Source of the DNA: Pseudomonas putida
GTDB lineage: Bacteria > Pseudomonadota > Gammaproteobacteria > Pseudomonadales > Pseudomonadaceae
DNA: 64,000 nucleotides
Assembly (NCBI RefSeq): GCF_030159595.1
Contig: NZ_BSKJ01000001.1
Span: 806,001 to 870,000 of the forward strand
Reading direction: 5' to 3'
Shown here in pieces: positions 44,468 through 53,398 of the stretch. Each line of letters begins with the position of its first letter. Position 1 is the first letter of the stretch. The notes below the pieces were generated by a model. That model was not told the origin of the DNA and searched no databases. It saw only the letters and a program-made list of their open reading frames with translations. A program made the translations under genes and the position numbers.

Positions 44468-46609
44468 CTAAAAGCTGACCGAAGCCGACAGCCGAGCGGT
44501 ACGTGGCGCGCCCTGGAACAGGTAGTTATCCCCCAGGTAGTCCCCCACATCGCGCCAATAGCGTTTGTCGAACACGTTATCCACGGTCAGGCGCAGCACC
44601 GTGTCATACCCGCCGATATGTGTGCGGTAGCGGCTACCCACGTCGAACACGGTATACCCGCCAACCTCCACGTTCCCCGCCTGGCTTGCATACTTGCTGG
44701 CGCTGTACCGTGCCCCGCCCAGCAGCGCCAGCCCCGGCACCGGCAACGTGTATTCCGCGTGCAGCGCTGCCCGGAACCTGGGCACATTGATTGCCTGATG
44801 GCCTTCATAAGCATCGGTACCGCTGTTCTGCACCCGCGCCCGAATGGCTGCGGCACTGGCCTGCACTTGCAGGTTCCGGGTCACCCAGCCGCTGGCGCCC
44901 AGTTCCAGGCCGGTGTTTTTCTGCTGGCCCTGCTGCACATAGGTGAAGTAGCCCGTGTCGTCGGGGCGTGCGTACTGGTAGGCCTGGCGGATCTGGAACA
45001 GCGCGGCGCTGAGGCTCAGGCCTTGCCAGTCATGTTTGAGGCCCAGTTCCAGTTGGTGGGAGGTCGTGGGGGCAAGGATTTCGAATTTGTTCAGCGCAAA
45101 CCACGGCGCTGTGCCGCCGGCCGACAGGCCCTTGGCATAGCTGGCGTATACCGTGGTGTTCGGCTGCGGCTTATAGATAAGCGCAGCATTGGGCAGCAAC
45201 TCATACTGGCGGGTATGGCGCCCGGCAACCCCGTTCTCGTCCCAGGTCTTTTCATCCAGGCGCACTTCGCGGGCGCCCAGTACAGTTTGCCATTGCTCGT
45301 TGAAGCTGATGCGATCGCTGACGAACAGGCCATACTGGCGGCTGTCCAGGCGGCGTTCGCTGGCGCCAATGGGTTTGTCGGAAGGTGGTTGGGCTGGGGA
45401 GCCTGTGTCGATATTTCCGGGGTGTTCCAGAAGCTCGTTGTAGTAGGTGCGTTGATCCAGCGTCCGACGTTGAGCGCTGGTCCCCACGGTCAACTCATGG
45501 CTGTTGCCGGCAACGTCAAACCGTCCGTTGACCATCGCCTGTGCCTCATCGACGCGCCTGGTGTCGTCAGGGCTGCGGAAATCATAGATATCGTAGTCGC
45601 CTTCCGGGCTGAAATGAGACTGCCAGCCATCTTCGCTTCCCCAGGCAAACGCGCTGTAGTCGTCGATCACCACCTTGCTGCGAGAGGCGCTCAAAGTGCC
45701 CGTCCAGGCCTCGTTGAAGCGGTACTCGAAGCGCCCGCCCAGGTTCAGCGAGTCGTTCTGCACGGGCTTGGCCCAATCCTGGTAAGCCAGGCGGTCAGCC
45801 GGGTCTATGCCGTGGGGCACGTCGGTACCGCCCAGCAGTTGGTAACCCGGCACCGAGTACTGTTCGCGGTGCTGGTATTCGGCATCCAGCTGCAAGGTGG
45901 CATCCGGGTTGATTTGCCAGTCGAAGGCCAGCGAGGCGAAATCGCGCTTGCCGTCGGCGTGGTCGACGTAGGCGCGGATGTCTTCATGGGCCAGGTTGGC
46001 GCGCAGGCCAAACTGCTTTTCGCTGCCGAACCAACCGCCCAGGTCGGTGGCCAGGTAGCGTTCGCCTTGTGCGTTGGTCGACACGGTAACGCTGCGCACC
46101 TCCTCGGCGCGCTTGGTCACATAGTTGACCAGGCCGCCTGGCTCAGACACGCCGCTCTGCAAACCTGACAGGCCCTTGAGCAGTTCTACTTGCTGTTTGT
46201 TTTCCAGCGCCACGTTCTGCTCGCCGGCGATGGTCTGGCCATTGATGCGGTAGCTGCTGGCGGCATTCAGCTCGAAGCCGCGCACGTTGAAGTTTTCGTA
46301 GTAGCCGATGGGGGCATAGCTTTCGCCCACAGAGGCGTCACTTTGCAGGACTTCGCTGAGCTTGCGCACCTGGCGGTCTTCCAGCAGTGGCTGGCTGAAC
46401 ACACTGACCGAGGCGGGCGTATCGAGCAAGGGTGCGGGCTGCAAGCCACCCACTGCTGCCTGGCGTGCCTGGTAGCCATCGTTGGAATAGGTGTCGGATA
46501 CCTGCAGCGGCGCCAGCACCACGCTGTCTTCGGCAAGCACATGGGGGCAATGCAGGGCCAGGCCCAGGCTGAGCAGGCTCAGGGGCAGGCGGGGGTGACG
46601 CGGGGGCAT
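44468..46609 (-). CDS. TonB-dependent siderophore receptor
   Basis: This 713-residue outer-membrane protein has a signal peptide (ending HVLA near residue 26), a plug domain (about 45-170, with TPASVSVFSQPLLEDRQV and the GLSGLQSGVSEPGGLVNYV block) and a 22-strand barrel ending in Phe (ARLSASVSF). The layout is that of siderophore receptors. GGAG lies eight bases before ATG. I see no signalling (STN) domain and no Fur box nearby. A terminator-like hairpin ends 18 bases before the start codon. The ligand is unknown. Confidence 0.92.
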   Translation of the reverse strand: MPPRHPRLPLSLLSLGLALHCPHVLAEDSVVLAPLQVSDTYSNDGYQARQAAVGGLQPAPLLDTPASVSVFSQPLLEDRQVRKLSEVLQSDASVGESYAPIGYYENFNVRGFELNAASSYRINGQTIAGEQNVALENKQQVELLKGLSGLQSGVSEPGGLVNYVTKRAEEVRSVTVSTNAQGERYLATDLGGWFGSEKQFGLRANLAHEDIRAYVDHADGKRDFASLAFDWQINPDATLQLDAEYQHREQYSVPGYQLLGGTDVPHGIDPADRLAYQDWAKPVQNDSLNLGGRFEYRFNEAWTGTLSASRSKVVIDDYSAFAWGSEDGWQSHFSPEGDYDIYDFRSPDDTRRVDEAQAMVNGRFDVAGNSHELTVGTSAQRRTLDQRTYYNELLEHPGNIDTGSPAQPPSDKPIGASERRLDSRQYGLFVSDRISFNEQWQTVLGAREVRLDEKTWDENGVAGRHTRQYELLPNAALIYKPQPNTTVYASYAKGLSAGGTAPWFALNKFEILAPTTSHQLELGLKHDWQGLSLSAALFQIRQAYQYARPDDTGYFTYVQQGQQKNTGLELGASGWVTRNLQVQASAAAIRARVQNSGTDAYEGHQAINVPRFRAALHAEYTLPVPGLALLGGARYSASKYASQAGNVEVGGYTVFDVGSRYRTHIGGYDTVLRLTVDNVFDKRYWRDVGDYLGDNYLFQGAPRTARLSASVSF

Positions 46610-46627
46610 GCGAGGGCTCCGACCATG

Positions 46628-46653
46628 AAAAAGGCGGCATCTTAACAGCCGCC
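46628..46653 (-). terminator. Intrinsic terminator or attenuator just before the TonB receptor gene
   Basis: On the minus strand a ggcggc/gccgcc stem with a 9-base loop is followed by TTTTT. It ends 18 bases before the receptor ATG and about 33 bases after the stop of the upstream gene. It could simply end the upstream transcript, or attenuate transcription into the receptor gene. Confidence 0.75.
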
Positions 46654-46685
46654 CTCAGCATAAAACGATCCGGGCCCCGCGATAT

Positions 46686-47066
46686 TCAGTCCTGGTTGGC
46701 TGGCCGCTTGTGCTGCCGCCAACTGTCATCGATTTTTGACCAGGTTTTGCCGTCAGTTATCGCCATGAGCTTGCGCCCATCCTTGAAGGTGGCCAGGAAG
46801 GTGGCTTCTTCTTCCTTGCCACCCAGCCACAGCCCGGCCAGCAAGCCCACGGGCCCGGCCACCAGGGCGCCGGCCACGCCCCAGCCAAGGGCGCTGCCCA
46901 GGCTGCGGCTGGGTTCCAGGCTGGCCAACCGCAAGTCGCTGATGCGGGCCAGGGAAATCCGCTCACCCGGGGAGGGGCTGCGCGGGGTCTTGAGTGTGAG
47001 CGATCCGTTGCGATACTCGCCTTCACCTTGCAAGAAATCGCCGGATTGCACCGTGAGTCTTGTCAT
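46686..47066 (-). CDS. Hypothetical protein with glycine-rich membrane segment
   Basis: The 126-residue protein is not recognised. The N-terminal half is beta-rich. Residues about 58-84 are a Gly/Ala-rich hydrophobic hairpin (LGWGVAGALVAGPVGLLAGL) like the glycine-zipper segments of small membrane proteins. The C-terminus is hydrophilic (FLATFKDGRKLMAITDG). It is upstream of the TonB receptor on the same strand but separated by a terminator. No function can be stated. Confidence 0.72.
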   Translation of the reverse strand: MTRLTVQSGDFLQGEGEYRNGSLTLKTPRSPSPGERISLARISDLRLASLEPSRSLGSALGWGVAGALVAGPVGLLAGLWLGGKEEEATFLATFKDGRKLMAITDGKTWSKIDDSWRQHKRPANQD

Positions 47067-47182
47067 AACGTCGTCCTGTCAGGGAAAGGGCATTGACCAG
47101 CGCCTACTGAGCGCTGCCCGGGCAGGCAAGTCAACGGCAATACGACGGAGGGTAGTGCGGTACGATGTCGCCCTTGTAAGGA

Positions 47183-48352
47183 TCAAGCTGCCTTTCGATT
47201 AGCCAATCCCCACGCCAGCAACGCCAGCCCGCCTATCACCAGGCCTGCTACTACAATGCCCTTCCAACCCTGGTGCTGGAACAACTGTGTACCCAGCAGC
47301 GACCCCAGCGCCCCGCCAATGAAGTAGCAGGTGATGTACCCGGCATTCAGCCGTGTACGCGCCTCGGGCCGTAGGGCAATGACTGCGTTCTGGTTGCTGA
47401 CGTGCACCAGTTGCACTGCCAGGTCGAGCATCAGCACGCCCAGCAGCAACGCTGGCAGTGACTGTTCGGCAAACCCCAACGGCACCCACGACAGCAGCAA
47501 CACCACTAGGCCCACGGTGGTGCCCAGTGAGCCCTTGCCACGGTCGGCCAGTCGCCCGGCCCAGTTGGCCGACAGCGCACCCGCCGCGCCGGCCAGGCCG
47601 AACAGGCCGATCACGGCATCCGAATAATGGTAGGGACCTTTTGCCAGCAGAAACGCCAGCGGTGTCCAGAACAGCGCAAACAGGCTGAACGACAGCAGGC
47701 CGAGCAGTGAACGCAGGCGCAGTACGGGCTCTTCGAGGAACAGGCGGAACACCGAGCCGATCAACGCCGGGTACTTCAGCCCGGCGTGGCTGTGATGCTG
47801 TGGCAAGCTGCGGTACAGCGCCACGGCGGTGATCGCCATCAGTACGGCGGCCAGCACATAGATGCTGCGCCAGCCGCCCAACTCGGCCATGAAGCCGGCT
47901 GCGGTGCGCGCCAGCAGGATGCCCAGCAGCAGGCCGCTCATCAGCGTGCCGACCGCGCGCCCACGCTGATGCGGCTCGCTCAGGGTAGCGGCCATCGGCA
48001 CGAGGATCTGCGCCACCACCGAGAACAGCCCGGTCAGCGCTGTGCCGAGGATCAGCCAGGGCAGGCTTGGCGCACAGGCGCTGATGACCAGCCCTAGGGT
48101 GGAGATAACGGTCATCACGGTAATCAGCCGGCGCTGTTCGAACAGGTCACCCAGCGGTGCCAGCAGTAACAGGCCGGCGCCATAACTGAGTTGCGCGGCA
48201 ATCACGATGCTGCCGGCGCTGGCAGTGCTCAGGCCAAACTGCTCGGCGATGCTATGCAGCAGCGGTTGGGCGTAGTAGTTGCTGGCCACGGCCAGGCCGG
48301 TGGCGGTGGCCATCAGCAGGATCAGGGCGCGGCTGAGAGTGGGGGCTTTCAT
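47183..48352 (-). CDS. MFS transporter (Bcr/YnfM-like)
   Basis: The 389-residue inner-membrane protein has 12 helices. YYAQPLLHSIAEQFGLS, LLAPLGDLFEQRR and RARTRL-type loops (here RPEARTRLNAGYIT) are typical of the DHA1-like efflux transporters related to YnfM/AraJ. ATG 48352 (MKAPTLSRALILL) is preferred over an in-frame start at 48394. It is divergent from a LysR regulator with a palindromic operator between them, so it is likely the regulator's target. The substrate is unknown, probably a small organic molecule that is exported. Confidence 0.9.
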   Translation of the reverse strand: MKAPTLSRALILLMATATGLAVASNYYAQPLLHSIAEQFGLSTASAGSIVIAAQLSYGAGLLLLAPLGDLFEQRRLITVMTVISTLGLVISACAPSLPWLILGTALTGLFSVVAQILVPMAATLSEPHQRGRAVGTLMSGLLLGILLARTAAGFMAELGGWRSIYVLAAVLMAITAVALYRSLPQHHSHAGLKYPALIGSVFRLFLEEPVLRLRSLLGLLSFSLFALFWTPLAFLLAKGPYHYSDAVIGLFGLAGAAGALSANWAGRLADRGKGSLGTTVGLVVLLLSWVPLGFAEQSLPALLLGVLMLDLAVQLVHVSNQNAVIALRPEARTRLNAGYITCYFIGGALGSLLGTQLFQHQGWKGIVVAGLVIGGLALLAWGLANRKAA

Positions 48353-48397
48353 GCGGTTCTCGTGGCGGGCAGTAGTCAGTGGGTGGATTATCAAGAA

Positions 48398-48413
48398 GTG
48401 TCAGGCATGACAC
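48398..48413. promoter_or_regulatory. Probable LysR-type operator between MFS and LysR genes
   Basis: A 6-bp perfect inverted repeat GTGTCA-ggca-TGACAC lies in the 106-base divergent gap, in the position expected for a LysR-type regulator of both genes. Confidence 0.6.
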
Positions 48414-48458
48414 CAATGTATAGTTTTCAACTTATCCATCTTGAAAGCAGATAGATGC

Positions 48459-49343
48459 ATGAATCTCAAGCAGCTTGAGTACGCCCTTGCCGTGGCCGAC
48501 ACCGGCAGCTTTACCCGCGCAGCCGAGCGTTGTCATGTGGTGCAGTCGGCGCTCAGCCACCAGGTGGCGAGGCTTGAGGCACAATTGGGGGTGAGCCTGT
48601 TCGAGCGCAGTTCGCGGCGAGTGCGCCTGACGCCTGCCGGGGAAGCGTTCGTACTCAGTGCCCGGCCGGCGGTGGAAGCGGCCTGGCGCATTGCCGATGA
48701 CGTGGCGGCGGCCTGCGGGCAGGTGCGCGGGCGGCTGGCGATTGGTGAAATCAGCTCGCTTACCGCACTGGATCTGGTTGACCTGCTGGCCGTGTTCCAC
48801 GGTCGCTATCCGGACGTGGATGTACGCTGGCTCACGGCCAAGAGCGAATTGCTGATCGCCGATGTGATCGAGCGGCGCCTGGACGTGGGCTTTATTGGTC
48901 TGTGGCAGGGTGAGGTGGTGCAGGGTGTGCAGCATCGTTTGCTGGCCAGGGAGGAACTGGTGGCATTGTTGCCATTGGGGCATCGGCTGGCGAGTAGGGC
49001 GCAACTGGCGCTGGCTGACCTGGCGGGCGAAGTGCTGGTGGACTTCCCCGAAGGCACCGGCGCACGACGGCAGACCGACGAAGCGTTTCAGGCAGTGGGG
49101 TTGCAGCGTCGGGTGCAGTTCGAGATCGGACATGTACGCTTGGTGGAGAAGTTCGTGCAGCGGGGCATGGCGGTGGGGTTGGTGCCGGAACGGGTGGCCC
49201 AGGGCATTGCCGGTGTGGCGGTGGCGCGGCTGGTGGATGCGCCGGTGCGGCACCTGTATGCGGTGTGGTCGCCCAGCCCAACGCCTGCTGCCCGGGCCTT
49301 TCTGGAGGTGATGGAGCAAAGTCTGGGGGCTGGGCAGGGTTGA
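48459..49343 (+). CDS. LysR family transcriptional regulator
   Basis: The 294-residue protein has an N-terminal winged helix (MNLKQLEYALAVADTGSFTR, HVVQSALSHQVARLEAQLGV) and a substrate-binding domain from about residue 90 (RLAIGEISSLTALDL). ATG 48459 gives the canonical start MNLKQLEY; six residues upstream are unlikely. It is divergent from an MFS transporter and probably controls it. The inducer is unknown. Confidence 0.94.
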   Translation: MNLKQLEYALAVADTGSFTRAAERCHVVQSALSHQVARLEAQLGVSLFERSSRRVRLTPAGEAFVLSARPAVEAAWRIADDVAAACGQVRGRLAIGEISSLTALDLVDLLAVFHGRYPDVDVRWLTAKSELLIADVIERRLDVGFIGLWQGEVVQGVQHRLLAREELVALLPLGHRLASRAQLALADLAGEVLVDFPEGTGARRQTDEAFQAVGLQRRVQFEIGHVRLVEKFVQRGMAVGLVPERVAQGIAGVAVARLVDAPVRHLYAVWSPSPTPAARAFLEVMEQSLGAGQG

Positions 49344-49355
49344 ACCCGTGTCGCC

Positions 49356-49380
49356 CCTTTCGCGGGTAGACCCGCGAAGC
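49356..49380. repeat. REP-type palindrome (short, single)
   Basis: Core inverted repeat cgcgggtagacccgcg flanked by ttt/aag, between the convergent LysR and SDR genes. Confidence 0.7.
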
Positions 49381-49405
49381 GCTCGGCACAGGCTCAGCCT
49401 TTCAG

Positions 49406-50155
49406 TCAGGCTGCAAACCCGCCATCCACAGTCAGACTGGCCCCGGTGATGTACCCGGCTTCAGGCCCTGCCAGATAGGCCACGAAGCTGGCAATTTCAT
49501 CCACCTCGCCATACCGCCCGATCGCCATCAGCGGGATCAGGCTTTCGGCAAACTCGCCGCTGGCCGGGTTCATGTCGGTGTCCACCGGCCCTGGCTGCAC
49601 ATTGTTCACGGTAATGCCCTGCGGCCCCAGGTCACGCGCCATGCCGCGGGTCAGGCCGACCAGGGCCGATTTGCTCATGGCATAGGGGGCGCCACCGGCA
49701 AACGGCATGCGCTCGGCGTTGGTGCTACCGATGTTGATGATGCGCCCACCCTGGCCCATGTAGCGCGCGGCGGCCTGGCTGGCGACGAACACGCTGCGCA
49801 CGTTCACCGCCAGCATGCGGTCGAAGTCGGCCAGGTCGAATTCGGTGACCGGGGCCACCGCCAACACCCCGGCGTTGTTGACCAGGATGTCCAGCCTGCC
49901 GAAGGCTTTTACTGCGTCATCCACGGCCAGTTGCACGGCCGCTGCGTCGGCACTGTCGGCGCGCAGGGCCAGGGCCTTGCCGCCGTTTTCGATAATTTCC
50001 CGGGCCAGTTCTTCTGCCGGGCCGGCAGAGCTGACATAGGTGAAGGCCACTTGTGCGCCTTCGCGGGCCAGGCGCCGCACGATGGCTGCACCAATGCCAC
50101 GCGAACCGCCCTGAACCAGAGCCACTTTGCCTTCGAGTGAACGTTGCTTGGACAT
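49406..50155 (-). CDS. Short-chain dehydrogenase/reductase
   Basis: The 249-residue SDR has the NAD(P) loop VQGGSRGIGAAI near residue 14-24, NNAGVLAVAP near 93, the catalytic Ser-Tyr-Lys set (NIGSTNAE, PYAMSKSAL near 158) and LTVDGGFAA at the end. The Val-Gln in place of the usual Val-Thr before the loop is a small deviation. ATG 50155 is preceded by a good GGAGATC. It is divergent from a LysR regulator, probably its controller. The substrate is unknown. Confidence 0.92.
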   Translation of the reverse strand: MSKQRSLEGKVALVQGGSRGIGAAIVRRLAREGAQVAFTYVSSAGPAEELAREIIENGGKALALRADSADAAAVQLAVDDAVKAFGRLDILVNNAGVLAVAPVTEFDLADFDRMLAVNVRSVFVASQAAARYMGQGGRIINIGSTNAERMPFAGGAPYAMSKSALVGLTRGMARDLGPQGITVNNVQPGPVDTDMNPASGEFAESLIPLMAIGRYGEVDEIASFVAYLAGPEAGYITGASLTVDGGFAA

Positions 50156-50273
50156 GCTGATCTCCTGCTGGAAGCCAGGCCGATATGCCTTGGATGGGCG
50201 CAGTATCGGCGCTTGATTACCTGCTGATAAGATGGCAATCACTATCGGCAGAGTAAACCTTTGGTTGCCAATC

Positions 50274-51212
50274 ATGGCTATGGAATCGTTCAACGCGTTG
50301 GAATGCTTCATCCGCAGTGCCGAGGTCGGCAGCTTTGCCGAGGCCGCCAGGCGCCTGAGCATTACCCCGGCCGCCGTGGGCAAGCATGTGGCCCAGCTGG
50401 AAGCGCGCCTGGGGGTGCGGTTGTTCCAGCGTAGTACCCGCAAGCTGACATTGACCGAAGCAGGGCAGCGTTTTCTTGAGGAAGTCAGTGACAGCTTTCG
50501 CACTATCCAGTACGCCGTGGCCAACCTGGCCAGCGCTGAAGGCCAACCGGCCGGGCTGCTGCGGGTAAGCATGGGCACGGTGTTCGGGCGCTTGTATGTG
50601 TTGCCGTTGCTAAGTGAGTTTTTGCGCCGCTACCCAGCCATTACCCCGGACTGGCATTTCGACAACCGCCAGGTTGATCTGATTGGCCAGGGGTTCGACG
50701 CGGCGATTGGCGGTGGTTTCGAACTGCCGCCGGGGGTGGTGGCGCGCAAGCTGACCCCGGCACACCGGGTGCTGGTGGGGGCGCCGGCCTATCTGGATCG
50801 ATTTGCGCCAATCGAAGACCCACAGTTATTGCAACGGCACGACGGCATTCTGATTCGCTCACCGCAGACCGGGCGGGTGCGTTCGTGGCCATTGACCAGC
50901 CGCTGGCAGGCGCAGCAGCCGCTGCAATTGCGCCAGGCAATGACCATGAGCGATTCGGATGCGGCCTGTGCGGTAGCGGAGCAGGGATTGGGGATTGCGC
51001 TGGTGAGCCTGCCGTTTGCCGTGCCCTACCTGCAGGGCGGGCGGCTGCGGCGGGTGTTGCCAGACTGGTATGTGGACGACGGGCACATCAGCCTGTACTT
51101 CGCCGAGCACAAGTTGTTGCCAGGGAAGACCCGGGCGTTTATCGACTTTGTGGTGGAGCAGTTTGCCGAGCAGGGGTTGGCGGGGCGGTTTGATGCCTTG
51201 CAGGTTTTGTAA
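50274..51212 (+). CDS. LysR family transcriptional regulator
   Basis: The protein has about 312 residues. The winged-helix domain (SFAEAARRLSITPAAVGKHV, RLFQRSTRKLTLTEAGQRF) is followed by a binding domain of the type with DWHFDNRQVDLIGQGFDAAI, as in CrgA-like LysR proteins. ATG 50274 or 50280 are both possible; no Shine-Dalgarno decides. It is divergent from the SDR gene across a 118-base gap and probably regulates it. Confidence 0.92.
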   Translation: MAMESFNALECFIRSAEVGSFAEAARRLSITPAAVGKHVAQLEARLGVRLFQRSTRKLTLTEAGQRFLEEVSDSFRTIQYAVANLASAEGQPAGLLRVSMGTVFGRLYVLPLLSEFLRRYPAITPDWHFDNRQVDLIGQGFDAAIGGGFELPPGVVARKLTPAHRVLVGAPAYLDRFAPIEDPQLLQRHDGILIRSPQTGRVRSWPLTSRWQAQQPLQLRQAMTMSDSDAACAVAEQGLGIALVSLPFAVPYLQGGRLRRVLPDWYVDDGHISLYFAEHKLLPGKTRAFIDFVVEQFAEQGLAGRFDALQVL

Positions 51213-51220
51213 CGGCCCGT

Positions 51221-51691
51221 TCAGGCAACATCAACAATGAACAGTGCCTGCGTCCCCAGGCTCACCTCATCATCAAACTTTTTGCCCATCAGTTGCTGCC
51301 CCAGCGGCGAACGTGGGGTAATCACGGTCACCAGCCCATCTCCCTCGCCAATCTTCAACCCCGCCGCCTCAGGCCCGAGGAACAAACGGCGCTGCCCGCC
51401 GTCCTCATCCTCCAGCGTTACCAGGTTGGTGATTTGCACACCACGCGCCGGGTCATAGTCGCGCAACAGCAACTGCTGGTAGATCAGCAGTGCCTGGCGA
51501 ATTTCTGCACTGCGGCGCGCCTGCCCGGTGGCCAGGTACGAGGCTTCCAACCCCAGGGTGTCGTATTTGTTCTCGGCAATGTTCTCTTCGGCGGTGGCCG
51601 CCTCGTAGGCGGTTTGTGCCGCACGGGTCAGCACGTCCAGGTCATGCGTGAGGGTGGCAACGATTTGTGCCAGCAGGCGGGGCTTGTTCAT
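51221..51691 (-). CDS. GreA/GreB-type elongation factor family protein
   Basis: The protein has 156 residues. An N-terminal coiled coil (residues about 1-75, with AEENKYDTLGLEASYL-like spacing) precedes a C-terminal FKBP-like domain (VQITNLVTLEDED, then GLKIGEGDGLVTVITPRSPLG and MGKKFDDEVSL), as in GreA/B and Rnk-like proteins. Such factors bind the RNA polymerase secondary channel. The acidic tip residues needed for transcript cleavage are not clearly in the canonical place. Its start is two bases after the stop of the upstream gene, so the two are coupled. Confidence 0.82.
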   Translation of the reverse strand: MNKPRLLAQIVATLTHDLDVLTRAAQTAYEAATAEENIAENKYDTLGLEASYLATGQARRSAEIRQALLIYQQLLLRDYDPARGVQITNLVTLEDEDGGQRRLFLGPEAAGLKIGEGDGLVTVITPRSPLGQQLMGKKFDDEVSLGTQALFIVDVA

Positions 51692-51693
51692 GG

Positions 51694-52086
51694 TCAGTAA
51701 CAGAACTCCAGCACATTGGCCTGGCTTTTGTCGGTGGGGGCGGTGCGGTTCTGCTGCAACCAGAACTGGCACTTGGGGCTGTTGAGGTTGCGCGGGTTGC
51801 CTTGGGCGGCTTCGGCGGCCTGTTGCTGTTCCTGCTTGTGCAGGATGTCCTTGTAGCGGTCGAACATCTCGGCCTGGGCATCCCCTGCCGTGGTTGCTGT
51901 CGGTGCAGGCTGATGGACGCTCGGGGGCAGGGCCTGGGCCAACGGCTGCACCTGCTGCGGCCACACCAACAGCGCCAGCCAGGCGCTCGCCACAATGGCC
52001 GCTGCGCCCAGCCACAGGCCAAAGGCGACGCACAGAATCAACGGCAACGGCTTGAGGGTGATTTTCAGTTCACGGTGGCGGGGCAT
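51694..52086 (-). CDS. Hypothetical single-span membrane protein
   Basis: The 130-residue protein starts MPRHRELKITLKPLPLILCV. It has one membrane helix (about residues 14-38) and a periplasmic Pro/Ala/Gln-rich tail ending in an acidic Cys-containing segment (NSPKCQFWLQQNRTAP, LEFCY). Two cysteines near the end could form a disulfide. No family is recognised. The stop is two bases before the start of the GreA/B-type gene, so they form an operon. It is divergent from earP. Confidence 0.75.
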   Translation of the reverse strand: MPRHRELKITLKPLPLILCVAFGLWLGAAAIVASAWLALLVWPQQVQPLAQALPPSVHQPAPTATTAGDAQAEMFDRYKDILHKQEQQQAAEAAQGNPRNLNSPKCQFWLQQNRTAPTDKSQANVLEFCY

Positions 52087-52216
52087 GGTAGCCTCCTGGC
52101 AGGGTCGGTCAGGGTGCATTGTCGCATGCGTCTGGGCATTTTTCCCCGCAGGTGCTTTTGTCGGCGACAATTTATGCGCAGAATTCGCGGTTTTTGCACC
52201 CGCACGGGAGGGGCGC

Positions 52217-53350
52217 ATGAAAGCCACTTGGGACATCTTCTGCAGCGTCGTCGACAACTACGGTGATATCGGTGTGACCTGGCGCCTGGCCCGGCAACTG
52301 GTGGCCGAGCATGGCCTGGCGGTGCGCCTGTGGGTAGATGATCTGAACGCGTTCACGCCCATGTGCCCCGGGGCCGATGCCACCGCTGCACAGCAGTGGC
52401 AGCAGGGCGTGGAGGTGCGCCAGTGGCCGGCGGCCTGGTTGCCGGTGGCGCCAGCCGATGTAGTGATTGGTGCTTTCGCCTGCCAGCTGCCGACGCCTTA
52501 CATAGAAGCCATGCGCGCCTGCGCTACGCCGCCGCTGTGGCTTAACCTGGAATACCTCAGTGCCGAGGACTGGGTGGAGGGCTGCCATGGCTTGCCTTCG
52601 CCGCAGCCCAACGGCCTGCGCAAGGTGTTTTTCTTCCCTGGTTTTACCGAAAGCACCGGTGGCCTGCTGCGTGAGGGCTCGCTGCTGGCGCGGCGTGACG
52701 CGGTCCAGCAATCGTCAGAAGTGCGGCAGGCTTTCTTGCAGGGGCTTGGCGTTAACCCCGGGGCGGGGGCGTTGCTGATTTCGTTGTTCGCGTACGAAAA
52801 CCCGCAGTTGGGCAACTGGCTTGATGCCTTGGCTGCGGCAGACCAACCCTGCCACCTGCTGGTGCCACAAGGGCGCATCGTCGCAGGGCTGAGCCAATGG
52901 CTTGGCGAGCCAGCCCTGCAAGTGGGCTGCGTGCGCAAGCAAGGGGCGCTGACCGTGCAGGTCCTACCCTTCGTCAGTCAGGACGATTACGACCGGTTGC
53001 TGTGGTGTTGCGATTTCAATGCCGTGCGCGGCGAAGACTCGTTTGTGCGCGCGCAGTGGGCCGGGCAGCCGATGCTGTGGCACATCTATGTGCAGGACGA
53101 GAACGCCCACTGGGAAAAACTCGAAGCGTTTCTCGCGCATTATCGACGCGGGTTGTCAGACGAAGCCTGCGCTGCCCTGCTGGGCCTGTGGCGTGCCTGG
53201 AACATGGACCACGACATGGCCCAGGCCTGGCGGGCGGCCCGCCAGCACTGGCCAGAACTGCAGCAGCATGCCCGGCTTTGGGCTGCGCAACAGGCCGCTC
53301 AGCCGGACCTTGCCACAGCGCTAGTACACTTTTACCGAAATTCGCTATGA
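52217..53350 (+). CDS. earP: EF-P arginine rhamnosyltransferase
   Basis: The 377-residue enzyme transfers rhamnose from dTDP-L-rhamnose to Arg32 of EF-P, which lets EF-P relieve ribosome stalling at proline runs. It begins MKATWDIFCSVVDNYGDIGV with the catalytic Asp13 and Asp17. The nucleotide-binding RGEDSF near residue 271-276 contains the conserved Glu273. GGGAGG precedes ATG 52217. efp follows 48 bases downstream, the usual partner arrangement. Confidence 0.95.
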   Translation: MKATWDIFCSVVDNYGDIGVTWRLARQLVAEHGLAVRLWVDDLNAFTPMCPGADATAAQQWQQGVEVRQWPAAWLPVAPADVVIGAFACQLPTPYIEAMRACATPPLWLNLEYLSAEDWVEGCHGLPSPQPNGLRKVFFFPGFTESTGGLLREGSLLARRDAVQQSSEVRQAFLQGLGVNPGAGALLISLFAYENPQLGNWLDALAAADQPCHLLVPQGRIVAGLSQWLGEPALQVGCVRKQGALTVQVLPFVSQDDYDRLLWCCDFNAVRGEDSFVRAQWAGQPMLWHIYVQDENAHWEKLEAFLAHYRRGLSDEACAALLGLWRAWNMDHDMAQAWRAARQHWPELQQHARLWAAQQAAQPDLATALVHFYRNSL

Positions 53351-53398
53351 TACGCGGCCTCGATTTTTATAAATCCATCCAGATTCGGATACTTCGTA

